NCBI RefSeq assembly: GCF_019443325.1
Contig: NZ_CP080383.1
Coordinates: 3,410,001 to 3,474,000 of the forward strand
DNA length: 64,000 nucleotides
Reading direction: 5' to 3'
From: Cryobacterium sp. PAMC25264
GTDB taxonomy: Bacteria > Actinomycetota > Actinomycetes > Actinomycetales > Microbacteriaceae
Shown here: positions 47,952-55,744 of the stretch, piece after piece
How the letters are laid out: the number at the start of each line of letters is the position of its first letter
Numbering within the stretch: position 1 is the first letter of the stretch
Translations under genes and position numbers: made by a program
Notes under the pieces: model-generated
Seen by the model: only the letters and a program-made list of their open reading frames with translations
Databases searched by the model: none
What the model was told of the DNA's origin: nothing

Positions 47952-47987
47952 TCGTCCGACCGCGACGGATCCCGGGCAGAACCGAGG

Positions 47988-48266
47988 TCAGATCGTGACG
48001 ATACTGATGCGGCTCGAACCGTGTGCCAGCACGTTGCACAGGGTGTGCACCGCCACCGGCTGACCGGTGGTGAGCCGTGCGCTGTGGTCGGCGTGGTTCC
48101 AGACCCACAGCGTCTCCGGGAGGGCGTCGTAGGGCAGAGCGTCGTTCGGGTCGGCCTGGTCGGCCGGCCCGAGCAGCGCGATCCCGATCCATCCGCCGGT
48201 GGTCGCGCGCACCACGATGCCGTCGCTCCACTGGCTCGGGGTGGCGTATATCAGCCGCGCCTGCAT
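47988..48266 (-). CDS. Hypothetical protein
   Basis: 92 residues (MQARLIYATPSQWSDGIVVR at the start, HTLCNVLAHGSSRISIVTI at the end). Soluble, with no motif I recognise. The ribosome binding site is weak (GAGATCC). The amino-acid composition is that of a normal protein, unlike the antisense frames. The gap 48267-48475 after it holds nothing recognisable. Confidence 0.6.
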   Translation of the reverse strand: MQARLIYATPSQWSDGIVVRATTGGWIGIALLGPADQADPNDALPYDALPETLWVWNHADHSARLTTGQPVAVHTLCNVLAHGSSRISIVTI

Positions 48267-48475
48267 GGGGCGGATCTCGTGTCCGGCACCCGTGGTTCAC
48301 ACAGTTGTCCTGGCCCGTGTGATTACAGCGCAGCATGTGCAGCGGTTGGGTGATCATGTCAACGTCCTCCACGGGGGATGCTTGGTCGGGTTCACCGAGT
48401 CTAGATAGGCCGTTTCGGCGCTGTCGCCGCGTCCCGTCACAGTGTGAAACAGTGCTCGCCTGCATAGCGGGCGCC

Positions 48476-49453
48476 TCAGCGGCGGATTCCGGGCACCAAC
48501 CGGGGCAACAGTCGCACCAGGATCACCATGCCCAGCAGCTCGACGAGGGTCTGGGTCACCACGGCCAGCGGGGCGAGCTGCAGCGAGGCCGGCAAGGCGA
48601 GGGCCAGCGGCAGCACCACCAGCGAGTTGCGGGTGGCGCCGCTGAACACCAGGGCGCGGGCCGCCGGGGCGTCGAGGCGCCAGACCTGGGCCGCGAGCAC
48701 CCCGACGGCCACCATGACCACCAGGAAGGCCAGGTAGACCGGCACCAGTCCCACCAGCGCCGCCGCCTGGGCGCCCACGGCGGAGACCTGCGAGCCGACG
48801 ACCACCGCGAGGGTGATCATCATCAGCGGCACCATGAGCGCGCTCATGAGTGACGCCGTGGCGCGCGCGGCGCCCGCGGTGCGCGGTATCCGGGAGCCCG
48901 TCTGCACCAACCCGGCGGCGGCCACGGGCAGCACGATGAGCAGCAGGAACGCCCGGGCGAAGGGGCCCACCTCGATCAGCCCGGTGGCCGCCGGGCCGGC
49001 GAAGAGCAGCAGGTAGACCGGCAGCAGCAGGATCTGCAGCAGCATCAGCACGGGCGTCGCGGCAAGCAGCCGGTCGCGGGCTCCCCCGGCGAGGCCGGTG
49101 AACACGATCACGTAGTCCACACAGGGCGTGAGGAGCACGAGCAGCGCGCCGAGCAGCAGGGCACGGTCACCGGCGATGACCCGGGTCAGGGCGAACGCCA
49201 CCACCGGCACGATCGCGAAGTTCAGCACGAGCACGGCGCCGAGAAAGCGGATGTCGCGCACGGACCGGCGCATGTCCGCCAGTGGAACGCCCAGGAAGGT
49301 GGCGAACAGCAGTAGGCCGAGTGCCGGGGTGATCATGGTGGTGAACACCGGCGCGACGGCCGGAACCAGCCACCCGGCGAGCGCCCCGGCGGCGATGGCG
49401 GCCAGGTACAGCACAACCTGCAGGCGCTCCAGCCGCTGCACGATGCCCGTCAT
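48476..49453 (-). CDS. Arsenic-resistance/bile-acid-symporter-superfamily permease
   Basis: 325 residues with about ten membrane helices. LLTPCVDYVIVFTGLAGGAR contains the cysteine seen in ACR3-like arsenite carriers, and LVFSGATRNSLVVLPLALALP is the second crossover motif of the BASS superfamily. It probably exports arsenite, but no arsR or arsC neighbour is present, so other anions or bile-acid-like substrates are possible. Start ATG 49453. Confidence 0.8.
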   Translation of the reverse strand: MTGIVQRLERLQVVLYLAAIAAGALAGWLVPAVAPVFTTMITPALGLLLFATFLGVPLADMRRSVRDIRFLGAVLVLNFAIVPVVAFALTRVIAGDRALLLGALLVLLTPCVDYVIVFTGLAGGARDRLLAATPVLMLLQILLLPVYLLLFAGPAATGLIEVGPFARAFLLLIVLPVAAAGLVQTGSRIPRTAGAARATASLMSALMVPLMMITLAVVVGSQVSAVGAQAAALVGLVPVYLAFLVVMVAVGVLAAQVWRLDAPAARALVFSGATRNSLVVLPLALALPASLQLAPLAVVTQTLVELLGMVILVRLLPRLVPGIRR

Positions 49454-49485
49454 CGTCCCACCTTACGGGCGCACGGAGGCCGCCC

Positions 49486-49615
49486 GTCGAGCCTGTCGGA
49501 CGTTGGTCGAGCCTGTCGAACGTTGGTCGAGCCTGTCGAGACCCGGTGCGCGGATCTCGAGACACGTCACCAGGTCTACTTCGACAGGCTCAGCACGGCG
49601 TCGACAGGCTCGACC
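49486..49615. repeat. Cluster of GTCGAGCCTGTCGA repeats in both orientations
   Basis: Direct copies at 49486, 49506 and 49526 (period 20 nt; GTCGAGCCTGTCG followed by GA, AA and AG), then the reverse-complement core at 49580-49591 and 49600-49615. The arrangement can fold into long alternative stems. The same core is at 1136-1259. The spacer 49454-49650 has no gene. Confidence 0.8.
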
Positions 49616-49650
49616 AACGACGGGGCGCGACATGCACGCACGTCACGAGG

Positions 49651-50244
49651 TCAGCTCCCGGGGTCCTGGGGCTTGGCGTTCCGCCGCAGGTGCACATCCG
49701 TGATCGTCACGTTCACCGCCACGATGTTCAGCTCGGTGTGGTGCAACAGCGACGTGGTGATGGCGTCGCGCAGCCGCTGCGCGGTCTGCGGCATCCGCTC
49801 GCCCCAGAACACGCTGGCCTCGACGTTGACGGTGACCGGGCTGCCCGGCGTCGCCACATCGCCCTCGAGCCGGCACTTGCCGATGAAGGTACCGGCCACG
49901 CCGTCACCGGCCGAGCGGATCAGGCCTCTGACGGCGCCTTCGGTGAGGCTGAGGCTGGCCTTCGGTGACGGGTGCGACACCGGGATGGTGCGCCCGGCGC
50001 GTGCTTCCCGGTGGATGTTGTTGAGGATCCCGGTCACCCAGCTGTCGTCCCTGGCCGGTTCGGCCGAGACGTCGTCGGCCAGAATGTTGCCGGCCAGGGT
50101 GCGGAAGCGGGTGAGCGCGTCGTAGGCGATCCGGTGCTCCGGAGCCTCGCTGAGGAAGTCGTCCGGCGGGGTCTGGCCGCGGTCGAGGTAGTCGCTGAGG
50201 TGGGCGATGAGGTCGCGGCTCGCGTCGTCGTGAGGGAGTGTCAT
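49651..50244 (-). CDS. Asp23-like protein coupled to an ECF sigma factor
   Basis: 197 residues. The C-terminal half is an Asp23/Gls24-type domain (TVNVEASVFWGERMPQTAQRL, LNIVAVNVTITDVHLRRN). The N-terminal 65 residues (DLIAHLSDYLDRGQTPPDDF, YDALTRFRTLAGNIL) are helical and not part of Asp23. The ATG 50244 overlaps the sigma stop (ATGA) and GGAGG lies eight nt upstream, so ATG 50250 is less likely. Position right behind a sigma gene is where anti-sigma factors usually sit; a regulatory role is inferred. Confidence 0.78.
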   Translation of the reverse strand: MTLPHDDASRDLIAHLSDYLDRGQTPPDDFLSEAPEHRIAYDALTRFRTLAGNILADDVSAEPARDDSWVTGILNNIHREARAGRTIPVSHPSPKASLSLTEGAVRGLIRSAGDGVAGTFIGKCRLEGDVATPGSPVTVNVEASVFWGERMPQTAQRLRDAITTSLLHHTELNIVAVNVTITDVHLRRNAKPQDPGS

Positions 50245-50813
50245 CGCCATTCCTCCATCTCTTGCATGAGCTTCTGCCTGGCCCGGGCGAGGAGCCCCCG
50301 CACCGTAGACGGCGGCACGTCAAGCTCCTCGGCGATCTCGGCATAACTATGCCCGCCGATCTCCCGTAACGTCCAGCATTGCCGCTGCGATTCGCTCAGA
50401 GTACCGAGTGCACGTGTGAGTCGCTCCCTTTGTGACGCAGCTTCGGCCTGATGGTGGGGAGATTCTGATTCTGGCGCAGCCACATCCCAGTCCGCCAGAG
50501 GCTGATCCTGGCGCCGTGAACGGATGCGGTCGATCGCCTTGCGACTGGTGATCCGCATGAGCCACGCCTTCGTCGCCGCGGGGTCCTGCAGCTCGGGCAG
50601 GCGCTCCCACGCTGTGATGAAGGTTTCCTGCACCACGTCGTCGGAATCGCTGGTCGAACCCAAAATACGGGTGGCGTAGGCACGCATCAACGGACCATGC
50701 CGTCGCACGATCACCTCGAACGCTCGCACATCACCGTCGGCTGCACGTGCGGCGAGGATCGCGTCGGTGGCGTCGCCGAGCGGCGACCGCTCATCTGACC
50801 CCGTGGTTGTCAC
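50241..50813 (-). CDS. ECF-type RNA polymerase sigma factor
   Basis: 190 residues from GTG 50813 (GAGAGG seven nt upstream; a longer frame to 50927 is not supported). Region 2 is GDVRAFEVIVRRHGPLMRAY to DDVVQETFITAWERL, and region 4 is LGTLSESQRQCWTLREIGGH with the helix YAEIAEELDVPPSTVRGLLA. Small two-domain sigma factors of this kind respond to envelope stress. It is divergent from the Asp23/AmaP operon, which is its probable regulon core. The spacer 50814-51021 has inverted CGGAGA/TCTCCG motifs. Confidence 0.9.
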   Translation of the reverse strand: MTTTGSDERSPLGDATDAILAARAADGDVRAFEVIVRRHGPLMRAYATRILGSTSDSDDVVQETFITAWERLPELQDPAATKAWLMRITSRKAIDRIRSRRQDQPLADWDVAAPESESPHHQAEAASQRERLTRALGTLSESQRQCWTLREIGGHSYAEIAEELDVPPSTVRGLLARARQKLMQEMEEWR

Positions 50814-51021
50814 CGGAGACCTCTCTCTACTCAAGCCCGCTCTCGTGGCAAATACTCGGAGTTCGTGACGAACAGTCCGCGAGACGCGTCTGAACAGTAT
50901 CAATGAGTTTCGGAGAGAAAAAATCACCCGCCGCCCCCGCTGCGTGCAGCATAGTGGCTAACTGGATATCCCACAGGCCCTCACTGCTTTTCTCCGAACT
51001 ACCGACACAGGAGTACGACTC

Positions 51022-51489
51022 ATGACGAACCTCACCCCGGACAGCACCGTCCTCGGCTCCAGCCCGATTCTTCCTGATGGCACCAGCGCTCCCAAGAAGA
51101 CCACGGGCGGCGAGTCGCGCGGCAGGACCGTGATCAACGACGCTGTCGTGGCCAAGATCGCCGGACTCGCGCTGCGCGATGTGGCCGGACTGCACGCGCT
51201 CGGTGGCGGGGCCGCACGCGCGCTCGGCGCCATCCGTGACGCTCTCAAGAGCACCGATCACACGCAGGGCGTCAGCGTGGAGGTGGGTGAGGGCCAGGTC
51301 GCCATCGACGTCACGCTCGTCGCCGCCTACCCCGTGCCGCTGCAGCAGGTCGCCGAAGACGCCCGCACCGCCATCATCGAAGCCATCGAGAGCCTCGTGG
51401 GCCTGCACGTCACCGAGGTGAATGTCACCATCGCCGACGTCCACCTGCCCGAGGAGACCGACGAAGCCGACGAGGCAGACGCCCTGTGA
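51022..51489 (+). CDS. Asp23/Gls24 family envelope stress protein
   Basis: 155 residues. After a 35-residue polar lead the Asp23 domain is complete: RTVINDAVVAKIAGLALRDV, VSVEVGEGQVAIDVTLVAAY and HVTEVNVTIADVHLPEE. In firmicutes Asp23 coats the membrane through AmaP; an AmaP-like gene is three genes downstream. An AGGAG lies eight nt upstream of ATG 51022. The acidic tail (ETDEADEADAL) is unusual. First gene of a five-gene unit. Confidence 0.88.
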   Translation: MTNLTPDSTVLGSSPILPDGTSAPKKTTGGESRGRTVINDAVVAKIAGLALRDVAGLHALGGGAARALGAIRDALKSTDHTQGVSVEVGEGQVAIDVTLVAAYPVPLQQVAEDARTAIIEAIESLVGLHVTEVNVTIADVHLPEETDEADEADAL

Positions 51490-51857
51490 CCCCCGCCACG
51501 GTGATTCCGCACCCACGCGGGAGCACCCGCATCACCACACGGGCCATGACCCGGGTGGTCTCGGCGGTGGCGGCGGATGCGCTCGGCGTGCGACCCAGCC
51601 AGGTCTCCGTGCGCCTGGCCGACGCCGACGGCGGGCTCAACCTCACGGTGCGCGCCCCGATCCGGGTCGTCCCCCTTCACGACTCCCCCCTCGACACCGC
51701 AGCTGACACCCCTGCGGACGGCACCATCCTCGCCCGCACCGACCGGGCCCAGCACCAGATCCGGGGAATGGTGGCCGACCTCACCGGGGCCCAGATCGCC
51801 GGGGTGGTCGTGCGGCTGACCGGCGCACGCATCCGCCGCCCCGACCGGGTCGACTGA
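51486..51857 (+). CDS. Small Asp23-associated protein
   Basis: 123 residues, GTG start overlapping the preceding stop (GTGA). The pattern ITTRAMTRVVSAVAADALGV, VSVRLADADGGLNLTVRAPI and MVADLTGAQIAGVVVRLTGA resembles a shortened Asp23 fold. It is translationally coupled to the gene before, implying a stoichiometric partner. The specific function is unknown. Confidence 0.78.
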   Translation: MTPATVIPHPRGSTRITTRAMTRVVSAVAADALGVRPSQVSVRLADADGGLNLTVRAPIRVVPLHDSPLDTAADTPADGTILARTDRAQHQIRGMVADLTGAQIAGVVVRLTGARIRRPDRVD

Positions 51858-51895
51858 CCTTCTCACCACCAGTTCCACCTAACGAACGGCACACC

Positions 51896-52558
51896 ATGAA
51901 CGGCAGCAGCACCACATCGGCACCGGGCACCCTGCCCCGGCGCCAGGCCGTCACGGTGCCACATCTGCGCCCCGCCAGCCGGGCGCACCGGTCGACCTAC
52001 AAACGGCTGCTGCGACGCGAGACACACTCACCGCGCACGGTGGCCGCCGTCTCGGTGGCCTCGGTGATCATTGCCGGATGCCTGTACGGCGGCACCGAAG
52101 TGGTGCTCGCGCTGCTCGACCGGCCGGCTCTGCTCGTCGCGCCCGCCGATGCAGTGGCGTACGTCAGCCAGGTCAACCGGCTCGCGCCGGCCATCCTGCT
52201 CACGGTCGGCATCCTCGCCGGGCTTGCCGGCATCGCGCTCGTCCTGGTGGCCCTGCTGCCTGGCCGCCGGGCCCGGCACGAGGTCGACTCCGACCGCGCC
52301 GCCGTCGTGGTGGACGACGACGTGATCGCGGCGTCGCTGGAGCGTCGGGCATCCATCGCGGCCCACGTCGCCCCCGACAAGGTGGACGTCACTGTGTCCA
52401 GGCGGAGCGCAACCGTGCGCCTCACCCCCGAGCCCGGCGTGCTGCCCAACCGGTTCACCGCGGAGAAGGCCATCGCTGAGGCGATCGCCTACGACGCGTT
52501 GCGACCGGCCATCGAGCCCACCGTGGTGATCACCCCGGCCGGACGGGTGGACGCATGA
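51896..52558 (+). CDS. DUF6286-type membrane protein of the Asp23 operon
   Basis: 220 residues. Two membrane helices (VAAVSVASVIIAGCLYGGTE, AILLTVGILAGLAGIALVLV) and a C-terminal soluble domain (DKVDVTVSRRSATVRLTPEP). The same arrangement accompanies Asp23 genes in many actinobacteria. It probably anchors or organises the Asp23 layer (inference). The stop overlaps the next start (ATGA). Confidence 0.8.
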   Translation: MNGSSTTSAPGTLPRRQAVTVPHLRPASRAHRSTYKRLLRRETHSPRTVAAVSVASVIIAGCLYGGTEVVLALLDRPALLVAPADAVAYVSQVNRLAPAILLTVGILAGLAGIALVLVALLPGRRARHEVDSDRAAVVVDDDVIAASLERRASIAAHVAPDKVDVTVSRRSATVRLTPEPGVLPNRFTAEKAIAEAIAYDALRPAIEPTVVITPAGRVDA

Positions 52559-53244
52559 ACGGCACGAACCGGCTTCTCAACCGGGCCTTGGTTCTGGTGA
52601 TCGGACTGCTGGCCGTGGCTCTGGGTGCCGCCGCGGTGGCCCTGGTCGCCGTTCCCGACTTCATGCGGGCCTGGGCCCGAACCGCCCCCGACGTCACCGC
52701 CGGGCTCACCGAGCTCCTCGCCGGCACCGCCGTCGGCGACACGGGCGCCAGCTGGGTGCCGTTCGCGGCCCTGCTCATCGCCGTGCTCGTCACCGCGGGG
52801 CTGGTCCTGTTCATCGCGAGGCAGGGCCGCGGCCACACCGAACGGCTGATCGAAGCGGACCCGACCGCGGACGGGGCCACCATCGTGGACGCCGCGGTGG
52901 CCGAAGAGATGCTCACCGCGGCCCTGCATGACCGCCCCGAGTTCAGGGCGGTGACCGTCTCGACCTACCCCGTGCACGGCTCGCCCGTGCTCAAGATCTC
53001 GGCCACCGTGCGACGCGGAGTCTCCCCACGGGATGCGATCACGGTGATCGAGACCGCCGTGCACGGACTCGACACGGTCCTCGGCGCCGAGGTTCCGGTG
53101 CTCGTTCGGCTCGGCGGCGGACTGCAGAGCCGGCTCACCGGCCGCGCCCGACTGCGACCCACCGGCACGGCCCGGCCGGCACCCGGCCCCCAGACCCATC
53201 CGACGACCCACAACCACCCCCTAGAGAAAGAGAGAACACCATGA
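52555..53244 (+). CDS. AmaP-like Asp23 membrane anchor
   Basis: 229 residues. Two N-terminal helices (ALVLVIGLLAVALGAAAVAL, WVPFAALLIAVLVTAGLVLF) then a soluble alpha/beta domain (DGATIVDAAVAEEMLTAAL, VLKISATVRRGVSPRDAITV). The layout matches AmaP, the anchor of Asp23. ATG overlaps the stop of the gene before, and its own TGA overlaps the start of the CsbD gene, so the whole run is coupled. Confidence 0.82.
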   Translation: MNGTNRLLNRALVLVIGLLAVALGAAAVALVAVPDFMRAWARTAPDVTAGLTELLAGTAVGDTGASWVPFAALLIAVLVTAGLVLFIARQGRGHTERLIEADPTADGATIVDAAVAEEMLTAALHDRPEFRAVTVSTYPVHGSPVLKISATVRRGVSPRDAITVIETAVHGLDTVLGAEVPVLVRLGGGLQSRLTGRARLRPTGTARPAPGPQTHPTTHNHPLEKERTP

Positions 53245-53414
53245 GTGGATCCGACAAGATCGAGAACGCCGGCCAGGACCTCGCTGGTAAGGCGAAGGAA
53301 GCCTTCGGCAAGGCCACCAACGACGACTCCAAGGTCGCCGAGGGCAAGTCCGACCAGGCTCAGGCAGACCTCAAGAAGGCCGGCGAGAACGTCAAGGACG
53401 CGTTCAAGAAGTAA
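53241..53414 (+). CDS. CsbD-family stress protein
   Basis: 57 residues: MSGSDKIENAGQDLAGKAKE, then AFGKATNDDSKVAEGKSDQA and a Lys-rich end. This is the CsbD repeat pattern (KIENAxxxLxGKxKExxG). CsbD proteins are small, highly charged and induced by sigma-B-like stress responses. Last gene of the Asp23 unit; ATG overlaps the preceding TGA. Confidence 0.92.
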   Translation: MSGSDKIENAGQDLAGKAKEAFGKATNDDSKVAEGKSDQAQADLKKAGENVKDAFKK

Positions 53415-53423
53415 CCCGACAGG

Positions 53424-54827
53424 TCACCCGGCCGGCGCTGCCTGATCCGCGGCGCCGGCCGGGCAGACCGCCGCGGCACGCACATCCGTCTCGGCCTCCC
53501 GCGCCGTCCAGGGCAGCGTCACCGCGGTCGTTGTGCCGTCGGCGGGCTGGGCACCCTCGGCTTGTGCAGAGGCTTGTGCAGCAGCCTGGGCATCGGCCTG
53601 GGCATCGGCGGCGAGCACGGCCAACCACCGGGCCAGGGCCAGGATGAATTCCTCCCCGCCGCTGGAATTGTTGACCGAAACCACCACCACCAGCCCGCTC
53701 ACCGGATCGGCGAGCGCGGCCGACAGAAACCCGGGAATCTTTCCAGCACCGCCCCGCAGCGGGCCAATCTGCTCAGCCCCCAGCCCCTGCCTGCGCCACC
53801 TGGACGCACCATCCTCCGGCACGCTCGTCCACAGCTCTCCCGCCGTGTCCGGCTCCAGCAGGCTCCCCGTGGCCAGCGCCACTGACCAGGTCCTGAGGTC
53901 CTCAAGGGTGGAGACCACCCCACCAGCCACCCCGGTCATCGACGGCGACAGCTGCGTCACGTCCTGCATCGTGGCGCAGTCGGGCGAGCCGTCCGGCCCG
54001 CCCGCGGCGGCCCATCCGTGCGGGTGGTCGAGCGCCGGCTCGAGGTCGGCCGGCCCGGGGTACGCCGTGGAATCGAGCCCCAACGGGTCGAAGATGTAGC
54101 GCCGGTAGAGGTCCGCCCACTGCTCACCCGTCGCCGCCTGCAGGGCCTGACCGAGCAGCTGGACACCCACATCGGAACGGTTCCACTCCCGGCCGGGTTG
54201 ACCGGCCCGCACAGAGCCCATTCCCCCCGAAATCAGCTCCATCGGAGCCCACTGCCGGGTCGGGTTGGCGATGAACTGCGGGTCGAGCGTGGGTTGACCG
54301 AGCCCGGAGGTGTGCTGGCACAGCTGCCGCAGCGTGATGCCGTCCAGCCCCGGCGGGCGCGTCAGGTAGGTGGCGACCGGGTCATCCAGGCCTACCCGGC
54401 CCTCGTCGACAAGGCGGAGTAGAACCGTGCAGGTCATGGCGGTGGTCAGGGTGCCGATCCGGAACTGCATGCCGGCGTTCACCGCGGCACCGCCGGCCGG
54501 TCGGCCGGTGGCGACCTCGAGCTGCGTGCCGATCCGGCCCGGGCTGGCCAGCCAACGCCCCACCCCCGGCACCCAGACGCCGGCGATCGCCCCGGATGCG
54601 CCGGCCAGCAGAAGGCCCTCGGCCAGCGCCTCATCGAGGTCGGCGGCCGTGGCCGGCGCCAGGGTCCCGGATGACTGCTCGGGCCCGATCGGAATCGAGC
54701 TCCGGGTCTCGGCGCATCCGTTGAGGAGAAGCGCCAGACTTGCCAGGGCCAGAGCCGCTGCCGTTGTCCACCGGCGCCGCGCCCGCGCGTGCGTTCGCGC
54801 CTCGGGAGGTGTCGGCAGGGGGCCCAT
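53424..54827 (-). CDS. Beta-lactamase-fold (serine hydrolase family) lipoprotein with degenerate active site
   Basis: 467 residues. Signal peptide with lipobox LALLLNGC (about residues 33-40), then a class-C beta-lactamase/D-Ala-D-Ala peptidase-like domain (DDPVATYLTRPPGLDGITLRQLCQHTSGL, IFDPLGLDSTAY). The normal catalytic SxxK (RIGSVTK) is RIGTLTTAM here: both the serine (T126) and lysine (T129) are replaced. The Tyr motif position has WNRSD. So it is probably a non-catalytic binding protein. An Ala/Gln/Asp repeat (DAQADAQAAAQASAQAE) lies near the end. ATG 54827 is chosen for the signal peptide. Confidence 0.85.
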   Translation of the reverse strand: MGPLPTPPEARTHARARRRWTTAAALALASLALLLNGCAETRSSIPIGPEQSSGTLAPATAADLDEALAEGLLLAGASGAIAGVWVPGVGRWLASPGRIGTQLEVATGRPAGGAAVNAGMQFRIGTLTTAMTCTVLLRLVDEGRVGLDDPVATYLTRPPGLDGITLRQLCQHTSGLGQPTLDPQFIANPTRQWAPMELISGGMGSVRAGQPGREWNRSDVGVQLLGQALQAATGEQWADLYRRYIFDPLGLDSTAYPGPADLEPALDHPHGWAAAGGPDGSPDCATMQDVTQLSPSMTGVAGGVVSTLEDLRTWSVALATGSLLEPDTAGELWTSVPEDGASRWRRQGLGAEQIGPLRGGAGKIPGFLSAALADPVSGLVVVVSVNNSSGGEEFILALARWLAVLAADAQADAQAAAQASAQAEGAQPADGTTTAVTLPWTAREAETDVRAAAVCPAGAADQAAPAG

Positions 54828-54924
54828 GCCGCGCAGTGTACCCAGAGTGCAGTGGACCGTGGCCGGGGCATCCGCCGTTCGTCGCCGCCCTGTTCCCCGG
54901 CTCGGGCGGTGCAATACTGTGCAC

Positions 54925-55638
54925 ATGATCCACTCCACGCAGGGTCGCCCGCGGCGATCGGCGGCGTCTCGGCTGTGCGGCACACTTCTGGTGATGGCCG
55001 CCGGCACGCTCACGCTGTCCGCCTGCGGAGTGCCGCTGATCCCGACCCTCGAGCCCTCTGCCACGCCGTCGGGAAGTAGCCCTGCCACACCCACGCCCAC
55101 GGCGGCTCCCCCCACCGCGCCGCCCACGGGCCCCTCCTCCGGTCCCGCCCCCCAGCCCTCGCAGACGACCACTCCCCAACCGTCGAGCAAACCCCCGCCG
55201 CCGACACCGGCCGCCTGCAGCACCGACCAACTCACCTTCGGGCTGCAAAGCCGCCCGTTCGACAGCGGCATGAGCAGCTTCTTCTGGGATCTGAGCGCCA
55301 CCAACGCCGGGACGCAACCCTGCACGGTGAACGGATACCCCACGGTGCTGCTGGTCTCGTCCGGACAGCCCGTCGGGGCCGCCTCCGGGTTGGAGCCCCG
55401 CGCACAGCCCTCGCTCGTGCGACTGGACCCGGGCCAGTCGGCCTTCAGTCTCCTGCACCTCACTCAGGCCGGTGCCCACGGCTGCCCGATCGTGCCCGTC
55501 ACCGAACTGGCCGTGACCCCGCCCAACAACGACCAGTCCACCCGAGTGGCCACCCCCAACCCCATCGACGGCTGCAACGACGCCACCACCCAGCTCGTGA
55601 GCACCGGAGCCTTCGCCCCCGCCCCCGTAGCCTTCTAG
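54925..55638 (+). CDS. DUF4232 domain lipoprotein
   Basis: 237 residues. Signal with lipobox TLTLSAC, then a 60-residue Pro/Thr/Ser linker, then a DUF4232 domain (FFWDLSATNAGTQPCTVNGYPTVLLV, LDPGQSAFSLLHLT) whose cysteines probably pair outside the cell. AATACT at 54913-54918 lies six nt before ATG with no Shine-Dalgarno, indicating a leaderless mRNA. It is divergent from the serine-hydrolase lipoprotein. The function is unknown. Confidence 0.85.
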   Translation: MIHSTQGRPRRSAASRLCGTLLVMAAGTLTLSACGVPLIPTLEPSATPSGSSPATPTPTAAPPTAPPTGPSSGPAPQPSQTTTPQPSSKPPPPTPAACSTDQLTFGLQSRPFDSGMSSFFWDLSATNAGTQPCTVNGYPTVLLVSSGQPVGAASGLEPRAQPSLVRLDPGQSAFSLLHLTQAGAHGCPIVPVTELAVTPPNNDQSTRVATPNPIDGCNDATTQLVSTGAFAPAPVAF

Positions 55639-55663
55639 CCCGCCCCGTCCCTCTCCTCTCCTC

Positions 55664-55726
55664 CCGCGAACTGTGACTTAAGCACCGAAAAAGCCCCAAA
55701 TCCGGGGCTTTTCTCACAGTTCGCGG
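55664..55726. terminator. Double-stem bidirectional terminator
   Basis: Outer arms CCGCGAACTGTGA (55664-55676) and TCACAGTTCGCGG (55714-55726) are perfectly complementary and enclose an inner stem AAAAGCCCC / GGGGCTTTT (55689-55697 and 55704-55712). U-tracts occur on both strands. It ends the DUF4232 gene and, in the sequence before the IS insertion, contained the original stop codon of the helicase. Confidence 0.8.
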
Positions 55727-55744
55727 AGGGGGAGGGGGGTGCCC

